Shown here: positions 51,539 to 60,202 of the stretch, one piece after another | Layout of the letters: every line of letters begins with the position of its first letter | Position numbering within the stretch: position 1 is the stretch's first letter | Source: Polyangium sp. 6x1 | GTDB lineage: Bacteria > Myxococcota_A > Polyangia > Polyangiales > Polyangiaceae | Direction: 5' to 3' | NCBI RefSeq assembly: GCF_029946515.1 | Contig: NZ_JARZHH010000029.1 | Span: forward strand, 62,001-126,000 | DNA length: 64,000 bases | The notes under the pieces: generated by a model | What the model saw: the letters and a program-made list of their open reading frames with translations, nothing else | The model's database searches: none | What the model was told of the DNA's origin: nothing | Translations under genes and position numbers: made by a program

Positions 51539-53257
51539 TCACGGCGGCGGATCGACGTCGAGCGGGTCGACCGGCAAGCCCCGGGCGCGTCGCGCGAGCA
51601 GCTCCGGGACGTGGAGCCGGTCTGCGCACACCACGAGCGGGGCGCGGCGCGCGCCGAAGCTGCAGCCGAGCGGCGTGTGGGTGGGGCTCAGCGACTGGAA
51701 GTACCTCGCCTCCATGGGAGGGGCGCCCGCGGGGCTGCCAAACACATCGAGCACGTGGCCCACGGGGGCGTCGCCCTGCGGGAACATCGTGATCCGGACG
51801 AGCGGCTCGAGCGCGGGCCGGCCGCCCTGGTTCACGCGGAAGAGCAGCGCCCGCACCGTGGTGCCAACGGCGAGCAGGCTGCCGTCGTGCGAGAACGTCA
51901 CGTACGAGCCCTGCTCGTTCTCGAGCGGCACGGCCGCGAGGCGCGCGCCCGTGCGCCCGTCCCACAGGAAAAGCCCGTCGAAGTGGAAGGCGCCGGCCAC
52001 GAGGGATCCGTCCGGCGAGAGGGCCACGCCGAAGAGCGCGGCTTCCGTGCAGCTCTCGTCGCCGTAATGACGCTCGCACGGGGGTCTGTCGCGAAGGACC
52101 CGGGCGCGGCAGGTCGCGAGATCCCAGATGTGGAGGGGGTCGCGGAGGCCTCCCGCGAGCAGATGGCGCCCGCCCGCGCTCCAGGCGAGGTGGACGAGGT
52201 TGTCCGCGGAGGTCGGCAGAATGGCGTAAATCTCGTCTTTGGAGAGGCTCCGGATGCGGACGGCGCTCTCGCTTCCGAAGGCGGTCGCGACGAACCGACC
52301 GTCGGGGCTCGGGGCGATCGCTTGAAGATGGTTCCGGATGGCCCGGGCCTCGTGGCGTTTGGCGCCGTCTGCGAGCCGAAAGACCCGCAGCGTGCCTTCT
52401 TCGTCGCCGGTCGCGACGTGGCGGCTGTCCCAGAGGAATGCCGCGGCGTCGAGCTTTTCATACGCGACGTCTTTCTCACCCGAAAGCCGCTGCGTGATCT
52501 TGCCGGTCTCCGTGTCGTAAATCGCGAGCCGCTCCTCGGTCCGCGCCGCGATGCGGCCGCCGTCGGGGCTCACATCGAGGACCCAGGGCGAGCTGTAGGG
52601 CGGTTCGACCGTCGGGAAAAACCGCGGATACGCGTCGCCGCGGAGATCGAAGATCGCGGTGTATTCGTTGTGGCCGACATAAACCAGGCGCCCCCCGTCG
52701 AGAGAGAACCGGAGCATCTGGACGGGCTCGGGCTTGGCTTGGCGCTGGAAGGAATCAGGCGGGAATTCGGGGAGGAACACGGGGACGACCCTCGGCGCGC
52801 CCTCGCGTTCGAGGGCGCGGAGCGCGGCGTCGTAGAAGCGCCGCGCCGCGCGGGAATCGCCGCGTTCCTCGGCCAGGCGCGCCTCGCGGAGGGCGACGTC
52901 GGGATTCGTGGGCAGCTCCGCGAGCGCATCGCGGGCCTCGTTGAGGAGGTCGGCGACCCCCACGCCCTGGCAACGCCGCATTTCGCGTTCCCCGAGGCGC
53001 AGGGCGCGATCGAGGTAACCGCGCCGGAGGAGGTCCGCGAGCCGGGCGCGCAGGGCCATCGTCGCGGGGCAAGGTGATTCGGGCGCGCTCGCCTGGATCG
53101 GCGTGGCGCGGAGGGGCGTGACGGCGAGCGGGACGCAACGTTCTTCGCCGAAGAGCCCGCCGCCTTCGAGGACACGGCCGAACGTGGTCACCGAGCAGCC
53201 CACCCCGGCGAGCGCGAGGACGACCGTGATCCCGGAGAGGCAGCGGACGTGCTCCAT
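51539..53257 (-). CDS. WD40-like repeat lipoprotein
   Basis: A 572-aa lipoprotein (signal with lipobox VGC near residue 21). About residues 55-160 form a helical, TPR-like stretch. The remainder is a beta-propeller of WD40-like units ([64 protein letters not shown]). This is probably an outer-membrane scaffold. The start at 53257 (MEHVRC) is preferred to 53266. Function unknown. Confidence 0.8.
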   Translation of the reverse strand: MEHVRCLSGITVVLALAGVGCSVTTFGRVLEGGGLFGEERCVPLAVTPLRATPIQASAPESPCPATMALRARLADLLRRGYLDRALRLGEREMRRCQGVGVADLLNEARDALAELPTNPDVALREARLAEERGDSRAARRFYDAALRALEREGAPRVVPVFLPEFPPDSFQRQAKPEPVQMLRFSLDGGRLVYVGHNEYTAIFDLRGDAYPRFFPTVEPPYSSPWVLDVSPDGGRIAARTEERLAIYDTETGKITQRLSGEKDVAYEKLDAAAFLWDSRHVATGDEEGTLRVFRLADGAKRHEARAIRNHLQAIAPSPDGRFVATAFGSESAVRIRSLSKDEIYAILPTSADNLVHLAWSAGGRHLLAGGLRDPLHIWDLATCRARVLRDRPPCERHYGDESCTEAALFGVALSPDGSLVAGAFHFDGLFLWDGRTGARLAAVPLENEQGSYVTFSHDGSLLAVGTTVRALLFRVNQGGRPALEPLVRITMFPQGDAPVGHVLDVFGSPAGAPPMEARYFQSLSPTHTPLGCSFGARRAPLVVCADRLHVPELLARRARGLPVDPLDVDPPP

Positions 53258-53433
53258 GCAAACCAAGGATACGTCGAGGTCGGCCCGCCGGGCACGGAAA
53301 TGGACGGCGGTACGCGGCGACGCACCTCGCGCGAGGCACGTCGCGATACAGTGGGCGACGGGGGCGAATGCCCGCGTTCCGCCGGGCGAGCGCTCCCGGA
53401 GAGGCGCCGCTCGTGGCGCCGAGGAGAGCGATC

Positions 53434-54171
53434 ATGAACCTATTTCGGCTTGGAATGATGGTGGCGGTGCTCGGAGGTCTGTTCGTCGCGGCCGCGTCCG
53501 GTTGCGAGTCGAAGGTCGTGGGAGGCGGTGGCGGCGAAGGCGGCCAGGCCGGCGGTTCCGGTGGCCAGGGCGGAGGCGGTGGCCAGGGCGCCGGCGGCGG
53601 ATCGCTGCAATGGTACACGACCTGCGGAGATCCGGTCTGCGCGATTCCCGACGGAGGCGCGATGCCGCCCGCGGGCGTGGCCGTGTGCACGACGGAAAAA
53701 GTGGGCGATGCGTGCGCGCAATCGGGCGCGACCTGCTGGCCGCAGAACAGCACGTGCGGCGAGCTTTTGACGTGCGCCGCGAGCGACCCGAAGGACAACC
53801 CGGGCGGCTGCCCCATCTCGCGCGTGCGTCACAAAAAGGACATCAGCTATCTGTCGCAGCGCGAGGTCGAGGCGCTCGCCGACGAGGCCATGACGATGCG
53901 GCTCTCGACGTGGCGATACAAGGGCGAGCACGCGGCCCTGCGCCCGCACGTGGGCTTTTTGATCGACGACATGCCCGAGAGCGCGGCCGTCGCCGCGAAC
54001 GGCGAGCGCGTGGATCTGTATGGCTACACGAGCATGGCCATTGCCGCGACGCAGGTGCAGGACCAGCGGCTCGATGCGCTCGAACGCGAGCTCGCCGCGA
54101 TGCGCGAGGAGATGGGCGCTCTTCGCGCGAAAGCCTCCCGATGCGAGGGCGGCGAGGCCCAGGCCCGCTAG
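53434..54171 (+). CDS. Lipoprotein with S74-like intramolecular chaperone domain
   Basis: A 245-aa lipoprotein: lipobox ASGC near residue 23, a Gly-rich spacer to about 52, and a Cys-rich part to about 125. The C-terminal 110 residues resemble the S74 intramolecular chaperone of phage tail spikes: SRVRHKKDISYLSQREVEAL, then WRYKGEHAALRPHVGFLIDDMPE and a terminal coiled-coil (QVQDQRLDALERELAAMREEM). A Ser-Lys dyad in S-x5-K is compatible with autocleavage. GAGGAG precedes ATG 53434. Confidence 0.7.
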   Translation: MNLFRLGMMVAVLGGLFVAAASGCESKVVGGGGGEGGQAGGSGGQGGGGGQGAGGGSLQWYTTCGDPVCAIPDGGAMPPAGVAVCTTEKVGDACAQSGATCWPQNSTCGELLTCAASDPKDNPGGCPISRVRHKKDISYLSQREVEALADEAMTMRLSTWRYKGEHAALRPHVGFLIDDMPESAAVAANGERVDLYGYTSMAIAATQVQDQRLDALERELAAMREEMGALRAKASRCEGGEAQAR

Positions 54172-54216
54172 AGCATCGACGGGTTCGATGCTCGGAAGAT
54201 CGCGAAGCGATCTTCC
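54171..54216. terminator. Two tandem hairpins after the S74-like gene
   Basis: GAGCATCGA (54171-54179) pairs with TCGATGCTC (54185-54193), and GGAAGATCGC (54194-54203) pairs with GCGATCTTCC (54207-54216) over a GAA loop. They begin at the stop codon. The rest of the gap, 54217-54664, contains a 21-bp tandem repeat and no supported gene. Confidence 0.5.
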
Positions 54217-54513
54217 CTCGGGGAGAAGTTCCGATCATCCTGACCCGGGGTCGCCAATCCCGCGAATCTTGGCTGGGTTGCGACGGGAGGAGAAGGGCTT
54301 CGCCTTTCGCGCGTCTCCTCGGTCAGAATCCTACGCTACCCATGTCCGCCGAACGCCCTGCCCGCTGCCGGCCGTCTCGCGATGTCGCTGTCCATTGCAT
54401 CCCACCGAGTGCTCAGGCGAGCGAGGCGCAGCAAGATGCTTCGGCGAGGGGTTGTGGAGGCTAGCACGATCGCAATGGCCGCCAACACACATTCGCAATC
54501 AGCCGTCTTCGAG

Positions 54514-54576
54514 GTCGAGGGCGGCAGACAGCAATTCGAGGGCGGCAGACAGCAATTCGAGGGCGGCAGGCAGCAA
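54514..54576. repeat. 21-bp tandem repeat, three units
   Basis: Three units of TTCGAGGGCGGCAGACAGCAA with few changes. They lie 90-150 bp before the PLP decarboxylase gene in its upstream region and may be an operator array. They keep a frame open but have no ribosome-binding site. Confidence 0.75.
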
Positions 54577-54664
54577 TGCTCCCTCCCCGGGAGGCGCGAT
54601 CTCAGCGCGATCCGCCCGCGGCACATGGCGTGCATTGCGCGGCGCGCACCCATCGCCTGGAGGC

Positions 54665-56050
54665 ATGCCCACCGTGCAGCGCGCTCAATCAACGTCCGTC
54701 GACCCGCATCTGGATCGGAACAATCCAGCGCCCGAGCCCCTCCACCCCGATCGATGGGGGCTCACACGAACCGAAGAAGGGTTATCCCTCGAGGGGAGAT
54801 CGCTCGCGCGCCTCTGCGACCGATGGGGGAGCCCGCTCTTCGTCGTCCACGCGGCGCGGCTCGAAGGCAATGTCCGGCGATTCCAGCGGACGCCGCCGGG
54901 CCGGGCGCGGGGCGCCGAGGTCTTTTATTCCTACAAGACGAACCCGGTCCCAGCCGTGCTGCAGCGGCTGTGGCAGCTCGGTATCGGCGCCGAGGTGGTC
55001 TCTCCTTACGAGCTGTGGCTCGCGCTGCAGCTCGGGGTCGACCCCGGGCGCATCATCTACAACGGCCCGGGCAAGACGCGGAGCTCCGCGCGCGCGATCG
55101 TCGAAAATGACCTCTTGCTCGTCAATTTCAACCACCGTGAAGAGATCGGGCTCGTCGCGCAGGCCGCCGCGGAGCTGGGCAAACGACCCACCGTCGGCGT
55201 GCGCGTCGCGACCTCCGAGAGCTGGTCGGGCAAGTTCGGCGTCCCGATCGCCGGAGGGCAGGCGCTTTCGGCCTACCAGGAGGCCCTCTCGCATTCGTCG
55301 CTGCGGGTCGTCGGCGTCCACGCGCATCGCGGGACCGCCATCGGCGACGCCGATACGCTGGATCGCTTCCTGCGGGAGGTGCTGGGGTTCTGCGATGCGC
55401 TCCACGCAAAGCTCGGCCTCGCCGTGGAGCTGCTCGATCTCGGCGGCAGCCTGACGGTCCCGACGGTGCTGCCGCTCGACGCCTCGCCCCTCCCGCTGGC
55501 CGAGCAGATCCGCCGCCGGCTCTCGATCGAGGCCTACCTCGACGCCGTCGTGGGGCAGGTCGAGGACCACTTCCGCCGCGCCGGCCGCACCCCGCCACGC
55601 ATCCTGCTGGAGCCGGGGCGCGCCCTCACCGGGGATACCCAGATGCTGCTCTGCCGGGTGAGCAGCCTCCACGCGACCGGAGAGGGGCCCGAGCACGCGA
55701 TCCTGGATGCCGGCGAGAACCTCGCGCACATCCTCCATCGCGAGTACCACGAGATCTTCCACGTCGAGCGGTGGGGCGATCCCGCGGAGACGGCGTACAC
55801 CCTCGATGGGCCGACCTGCAGCCCGATGGACGTCCTGCGCGAGGGCGTGCGGCTCCCCCGGCTCCGGATCGGGGACACGCTCGCGATCATGGATGCGGGG
55901 GCCTACCTGGTCTCGTTCTCGAACTCGTTCTGCTTTCCGCAGCCGGGCGTCGTGATGCTGGAGGAGGGCCGCGAGACGCTCGTGCGCCGCGCCGAGACCT
56001 TCGCGGACATGATCGACAGGGATGCCTGCGCGGAGGCGGTGTCCCGATGA
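54665..56050 (+). CDS. PLP-dependent decarboxylase (Orn/DAP/Arg group 2, LysA/BtrK-like)
   Basis: A 461-aa fold-type III PLP enzyme. The PLP Lys is K91 in YSYKTNP; H219/H221 are in VHAHRG, GGS near 260-262, the phosphate-binding EPGRALTG is at 316-323, and the Cys/Asp pair C385 and D389 is in GPTCSPMD. It resembles diaminopimelate decarboxylase and BtrK-type aminoacyl-carrier decarboxylases. The first ~30 residues are variable; the start is ATG 54665, though GTG 54674 has a better Shine-Dalgarno distance. It is first in an operon that also encodes carrier-like domains, so an amino-acid-derived substrate is likely. Confidence 0.8.
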   Translation: MPTVQRAQSTSVDPHLDRNNPAPEPLHPDRWGLTRTEEGLSLEGRSLARLCDRWGSPLFVVHAARLEGNVRRFQRTPPGRARGAEVFYSYKTNPVPAVLQRLWQLGIGAEVVSPYELWLALQLGVDPGRIIYNGPGKTRSSARAIVENDLLLVNFNHREEIGLVAQAAAELGKRPTVGVRVATSESWSGKFGVPIAGGQALSAYQEALSHSSLRVVGVHAHRGTAIGDADTLDRFLREVLGFCDALHAKLGLAVELLDLGGSLTVPTVLPLDASPLPLAEQIRRRLSIEAYLDAVVGQVEDHFRRAGRTPPRILLEPGRALTGDTQMLLCRVSSLHATGEGPEHAILDAGENLAHILHREYHEIFHVERWGDPAETAYTLDGPTCSPMDVLREGVRLPRLRIGDTLAIMDAGAYLVSFSNSFCFPQPGVVMLEEGRETLVRRAETFADMIDRDACAEAVSR

Positions 56051-57909
56051 GCGGCTCACCGGTCCACGCGCTTGGGCGGATCGAGGTCACCTATCCTCCC
56101 GCCGGCGGGGCGCCGTGCGTCTCCGTCGCCGGGCAGCCGGTGCCCATCGAGGTCGCCCTGCCGGCCGAGGGCACGAGGGCGTTCGCGCTCGCCGCCGGCC
56201 CGGAGAGCGTCCTGATCGCGGATCGCGACGCGCAGATTGCGGTGCTCGTCCCACGCGAGGGCCCGGAGCGAGCCCCGGTGTACGTCGCCGGGCCGGACCC
56301 GAGACACGCCGGCCGGTTCTGCGTGACGACCCACCCGCCGGCGACCGCTGCGGGTGTGGTGTACGTGGCGCAGGCCTTCGGCCACACCACGGGCTGGGTG
56401 CCCGCCGTGCACGGGGCGCTCGCGCGGCTCCACGAGCCGACGCGGTTCACCGCGGCCATCCGGCGGCAAGAGGACGCCGCGCACGCCCAGCGGAAGACGG
56501 CCGACGGGCACGGAGGGATGCACGTGGTCCCGCTGGTCTACAGCGACGCGGAGTCGGCGACGATCACGACCGAGGACGTCGCCCATGTCTCGCGCCCGGC
56601 GCTCCTGAACCGCGAGGCGGCCCTCCTCTGGATCGCGGACAATCTCGCGCTTGCCCAGGCGAGCGCGGGTGCGGCCGTGATCGTGAACGACTGCCGGCCC
56701 GAGACGTGGATCCTGCACCAGCTCGCCGAGAACGCGCAGGGGAAGGAGGTCCCGCTGCACGCCGTGCGGTACGCGTTCGAGGACTTCGCGTGGGTGCGGC
56801 AGATCGCGCGGAAGGCCGGATCGGCGAATGTGGCGCCGGCGATCGCCGACCTCGTCGCGGCCTCCGCACCGGCGATCCACACCCGGCAGGCGCTCGAGGA
56901 CGCGCTGCGCGCGGCGGGGATCGATCCACGGCGCAACCCCTCGGTCGATTTCGAGGCGGCGAGCCGGGCGATCCTCGCGGGCGTGCCGGAGCGCGGCACG
57001 ATCTGGTACCAGGCCGTCAACTGGCGTGACGGCCTCGGGCTGGAGTCGGGCGAGAGCCCCTATCTGGTCATCCCGCCGCTCGGTCAGCCGAGCCCGCTCT
57101 CCCCGGATCAGGCTGCGGTCCGGGCGGGGGCCGTCCTCCGCCGCCACGCGCCGGCACTCGAGGGCCTCTTCACCCTGGAGGACCCGCGCGGCGTCGTCCT
57201 CGTGTCGCAGGGCAATGGGTTCTCGGCGCACAGCCGGCGGCACTGGAGCGCGATGCTGGCGCTGGCGGCGCGGATTCTGGACACGCAGTTCCTGTTCGCC
57301 GGCGGGACCGCCGAGGATCGCGCCTGGCTGAAGGAGGCCTCCCGCCCGGCGAACGTGACCCTCCTCGGCTGGATCGACGAGGAATGGAGCACGTTCCTCC
57401 GCGCCCTCGCCGCGAAGCCGCGGACGGCCCTCGTCTGCCGCCCGGGCCTGAGCAGCATCGGCGCTGCGCTGGTGAACGGCGTCCCGCCGCTGCTCATGAC
57501 CCCCGATCCGCTGGGAGAGCCCGTCGACGCGATCACCGCGGAGGTGGCGATGGAGCGCGCGGTGTACGCCTTCCAGCTCGAGCGGCTGTACGCCGCCCAG
57601 TGCCCCACGCACCGGGAGTCCCCGCTGCCGGTGCTCGTCGACACGCTCGGCCGCGACCCGGAGAAGGCGCTCGCGACGCTGCGCCGGGCGCTGGATCCCG
57701 CCGTGAAGCTCCGCCAGCGGGCGGCGATCGACGGGTACTGCAGCTGGTCGCGCGTGGCGCACCTGATCGCGAGCGTGCTCGCGCGCGAGGCGGCCTCCGG
57801 CGCGCTCCCGATCCAGGCCAAGCGCCGGCTGCGCGATCAGGAGCTGTCCGCCCGCCGCGGGGCTCCCCAGGCGCGACGAGCCGACGAGCAGACACTGCCG
57901 CTCCCGTGA
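56047..57909 (+). CDS. Large protein of unknown function, GT-B-like C-terminal half
   Basis: A 620-aa protein with no signal peptide or membrane segment. The C-terminal part (about 340-560) has strands and helices like a GT-B glycosyltransferase or epimerase: GVVLVSQGNGFSAHSRRHW, TQFLFAGG, NVTLLGWIDE, and CRPGLSSIGAALVNGVPPLL, a typical donor-site loop. The N-terminal half is unnamed, strand-rich and begins with a repeated-looking Val/Pro-rich segment. It overlaps the decarboxylase by ATGA. I cannot assign a reaction; sugar transfer is only an inference. Confidence 0.6.
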   Translation: MSGSPVHALGRIEVTYPPAGGAPCVSVAGQPVPIEVALPAEGTRAFALAAGPESVLIADRDAQIAVLVPREGPERAPVYVAGPDPRHAGRFCVTTHPPATAAGVVYVAQAFGHTTGWVPAVHGALARLHEPTRFTAAIRRQEDAAHAQRKTADGHGGMHVVPLVYSDAESATITTEDVAHVSRPALLNREAALLWIADNLALAQASAGAAVIVNDCRPETWILHQLAENAQGKEVPLHAVRYAFEDFAWVRQIARKAGSANVAPAIADLVAASAPAIHTRQALEDALRAAGIDPRRNPSVDFEAASRAILAGVPERGTIWYQAVNWRDGLGLESGESPYLVIPPLGQPSPLSPDQAAVRAGAVLRRHAPALEGLFTLEDPRGVVLVSQGNGFSAHSRRHWSAMLALAARILDTQFLFAGGTAEDRAWLKEASRPANVTLLGWIDEEWSTFLRALAAKPRTALVCRPGLSSIGAALVNGVPPLLMTPDPLGEPVDAITAEVAMERAVYAFQLERLYAAQCPTHRESPLPVLVDTLGRDPEKALATLRRALDPAVKLRQRAAIDGYCSWSRVAHLIASVLAREAASGALPIQAKRRLRDQELSARRGAPQARRADEQTLPLP

Positions 57910-57952
57910 TCGCCTCGGCGCGAGGCGAGCTCAACCCATCGAGAGGAACATC

Positions 57953-59035
57953 ATGACCCAGCAATTCGTAGCCCCCCGCGACGCCTACGAGCATCGGCTG
58001 TCGCAGATCTGGACAAGCCTCCTGCGCCGGGACGACGTCGGGGTGAAGGACGACTTCTTCGCGCTCGGCGGCGACCACGCGAAGGCGCAGGCCGCCGTCG
58101 CCGCGATCGCGGCGCAGCTCGACATGCCGCTGTCGATGGAGACGTTCGTCGCGGCGCCCACCGTCGAGCGCCTCGCCTGCCACTTGCGGGCGCGCTCGGG
58201 GCGCCTCAACGAGGAGCCCGTGGTGGCGCTCCAGCCCCACGGGAGCAAGCGGCCCTTCTTCTTCTTGCCGAGCGGCGAAGGAAACGTGCACAACTTCCAC
58301 GCGCTGGCCCGTCGGATGGCGCCCGATCAGCCCTTTTATGGCCTCCAGACCCGCGGTTTGTACGGCGATCATCCGCCGTTCGACCGCGTCGAGGACATGG
58401 CGGCCGACCACATCGCGTCGATGCGCGCGGTGCAGCCCCACGGGCCGTACCTCCTGGGGGGCCACTGCATCGGCGCCATGGTCGCTTTGGAGATGGCGCT
58501 GCAGCTCCAGCGCGGCGGTGAGCGGGTGGCCCTGCTCGCCGCCGTCGACGCGGTGGCACCCGCCGCCTTCTACCGCGACGAGTTCTCCGTCACGATCGCG
58601 GACGACGCCGCCGACTACTACGTATTCCTCGCGAAGGGGTTCAAGTACTGGTTCGGCACGGACGTGCCGCTGGAGCGCGAGGATCTGCGCGCCCTCGCCC
58701 CCGAGCAGCACGCCGCGCGCTTCATGGACCTCGCCCGGCGGCACGGCGTCTACACGCCCGACGCGCCCGACGAGCGGGCGGACCGCGTCCTTTCGCTCGG
58801 CCGGCGCATCTGCCGCAACACGTATGTGCCCGCGGAGGTCGCCTGGCTCCCGATCACCTTCTTCCGCGGTCACGAGTCGCTCATGTGCAACACCCCGACG
58901 GGGAGCTGGGAGGAGGTGACGACGGAGCCCCTGCGCGTGCGGGATCTGCCCGGCAACCACGTCACGATCGTCACCGAGCCCCACGTGGAAGGCCTGGCGC
59001 GCGCGCTCCGGGCGGCGATCGCGGAGGCGGTGTGA
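57953..59035 (+). CDS. Carrier-thioesterase didomain protein 1 (carrier Ser replaced by His)
   Basis: A 360-aa protein. Residues 10-80 are a carrier (PCP/ACP) domain: RLSQIW, DDFFALGGDHAKAQ, APTVERLA. The phosphopantetheine attachment site, normally GGDS, reads GGDH (H42). Residues 90-360 are a type I thioesterase, with FFFLPSGEGN and the nucleophile elbow GGHCIGA in which Cys172 stands where Ser is usual; the acid is D199 and the His is H336 in PGNHV. The protein is 43 bp after the 620-aa gene and is paralogous to the next gene. The carrier cannot be modified as usual; the Cys thioesterase may still be active. Confidence 0.8.
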   Translation: MTQQFVAPRDAYEHRLSQIWTSLLRRDDVGVKDDFFALGGDHAKAQAAVAAIAAQLDMPLSMETFVAAPTVERLACHLRARSGRLNEEPVVALQPHGSKRPFFFLPSGEGNVHNFHALARRMAPDQPFYGLQTRGLYGDHPPFDRVEDMAADHIASMRAVQPHGPYLLGGHCIGAMVALEMALQLQRGGERVALLAAVDAVAPAAFYRDEFSVTIADDAADYYVFLAKGFKYWFGTDVPLEREDLRALAPEQHAARFMDLARRHGVYTPDAPDERADRVLSLGRRICRNTYVPAEVAWLPITFFRGHESLMCNTPTGSWEEVTTEPLRVRDLPGNHVTIVTEPHVEGLARALRAAIAEAV

Positions 59036-60126
59036 TGGTGAACCCGCGCTTCGTGGCCCCCCGCGACGTCTGCGAGCTGCGCTTGACGCGCATCTGGGAG
59101 GACGTCCTCGGCCGGGACCACATCGGCGTGAAGGACGACTTCTTCGCCCTCGGCGGCGACCCCGCGAAGGCGCAGGCCGCCGTCGCCGCGATCACGGCGC
59201 AGCTCGACATGCCGCTGTCGATGGAGACGTTCGTCGAGGACCCCACCGTCGAGCGCCTCGCTTGTCGCCTGCGCGCGCTCTCGGGGCGCCTCAACGCGGA
59301 GCCCGTGGTCGCGCTCCAGCCCCACGGGAGCAAGCGGCCTTTCTTCTTCCTGCCGGGCGGAGAAGGGAACGTGCTCAACTACCACGACCTGGCGCGCCGG
59401 ATGGAGCCCGATCAGCCCCTCTACGGCCTCCAGAACCCGGGGCTCCACGGCGATCGCCCGCCGCACCGCCGCATGGAGGACATGGCGGCCGAGCACATCG
59501 CGGCCATGCGCACGGTGCAGCCCCGCGGGCCGTACCTGCTGGGAGGCCACTGCACGGGCGCCATGGTCGCCCTGGAGATGGCGCTGCAGCTGCAGCGTCG
59601 CGACGAGCGGGTGGCCGTGCTCGCCGTATGCGACGCCTGGTCACCTGCGGTGCTCCAGGAGCGCATGAAGACCGAAACCTTCCTGGACGACCTCGTCGTG
59701 TTCTACACCATCCTCGCGGCCGGGTTTCGCTGCTGGTTCGGCACGGACCTCGGGCTGAAGAGCGAGGATATCCGCGCGATCCCGCCCGAGCGTCGGGTCG
59801 CGGACTTGATGCGCCTCGCGTGGGAGCACGGCGTCTACCCGCCGGACACGCCCGACGACCGGGTCGACACCGTCCTCGGGCTCTACCGTTTCTTCTCCGA
59901 CTGCCGATACGCCCCCGCGGAGCGCTTCCGGGGCCCGATCACCTACCTCCGCGCGCGGGGCAGCGACTTCTGCGAGACCCCCACGGAGGGCTGGGAGGAC
60001 GTGACGACACAGCCGCTGCGCTTCCGGGAGGTCCCGGGCAACCACGTCACGCACCTCGTCGAGCCGAACGTGGAGAGCGTAGTGCGCGAGATCCGGGCAG
60101 CGATCGCGGAGGCGCAGGTGTCCTGA
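59035..60126 (+). CDS. Carrier-thioesterase didomain protein 2 (carrier Ser replaced by Pro)
   Basis: A 363-aa paralogue of the preceding protein. The carrier motif reads DDFFALGGDPAKAQ, with Pro43 in place of the phosphopantetheine Ser. The thioesterase has FFFLPGGEGN, GGHCTGA with Cys173 as nucleophile, Asp200 and His337 in PGNHV. The start codon overlaps the previous stop by one base (TGATG), showing coupled translation. High similarity across the whole length points to tandem duplication; differences concentrate in the lid region (about residues 205-300), so the two may release or bind different acyl groups. Confidence 0.8.
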   Translation: MVNPRFVAPRDVCELRLTRIWEDVLGRDHIGVKDDFFALGGDPAKAQAAVAAITAQLDMPLSMETFVEDPTVERLACRLRALSGRLNAEPVVALQPHGSKRPFFFLPGGEGNVLNYHDLARRMEPDQPLYGLQNPGLHGDRPPHRRMEDMAAEHIAAMRTVQPRGPYLLGGHCTGAMVALEMALQLQRRDERVAVLAVCDAWSPAVLQERMKTETFLDDLVVFYTILAAGFRCWFGTDLGLKSEDIRAIPPERRVADLMRLAWEHGVYPPDTPDDRVDTVLGLYRFFSDCRYAPAERFRGPITYLRARGSDFCETPTEGWEDVTTQPLRFREVPGNHVTHLVEPNVESVVREIRAAIAEAQVS

Positions 60127-60161
60127 GCCCACGGTTACGCCGGCTCAGGGGTGGCGGAAGA

Positions 60162-60202
60162 GCTAGAACATCGGTCGATTTACAACCGATTGATGTTCTA
60201 GC
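60162..60202. terminator. Bidirectional hairpin between operon and convergent gene
   Basis: GCTAGAACATC (60162-60172) and GATGTTCTAGC (60192-60202) are perfect complements, with further partial pairing (GGTCG/CGATT). The stop codon of the leftward gene lies in the right arm. It is AT-richer than the surroundings, as expected for a terminator. Confidence 0.65.

Noticed and set aside
54382-55110. 242-aa open frame before and into the decarboxylase gene
   Set aside because: It overlaps the decarboxylase out of frame and is held open by the 21-bp repeat; composition is that of a shadow frame.
54665-60126. Ordinary NRPS/PKS cluster end
   Set aside because: No adenylation, condensation or ketosynthase domain is encoded, and the carrier domains lack the attachment serine.
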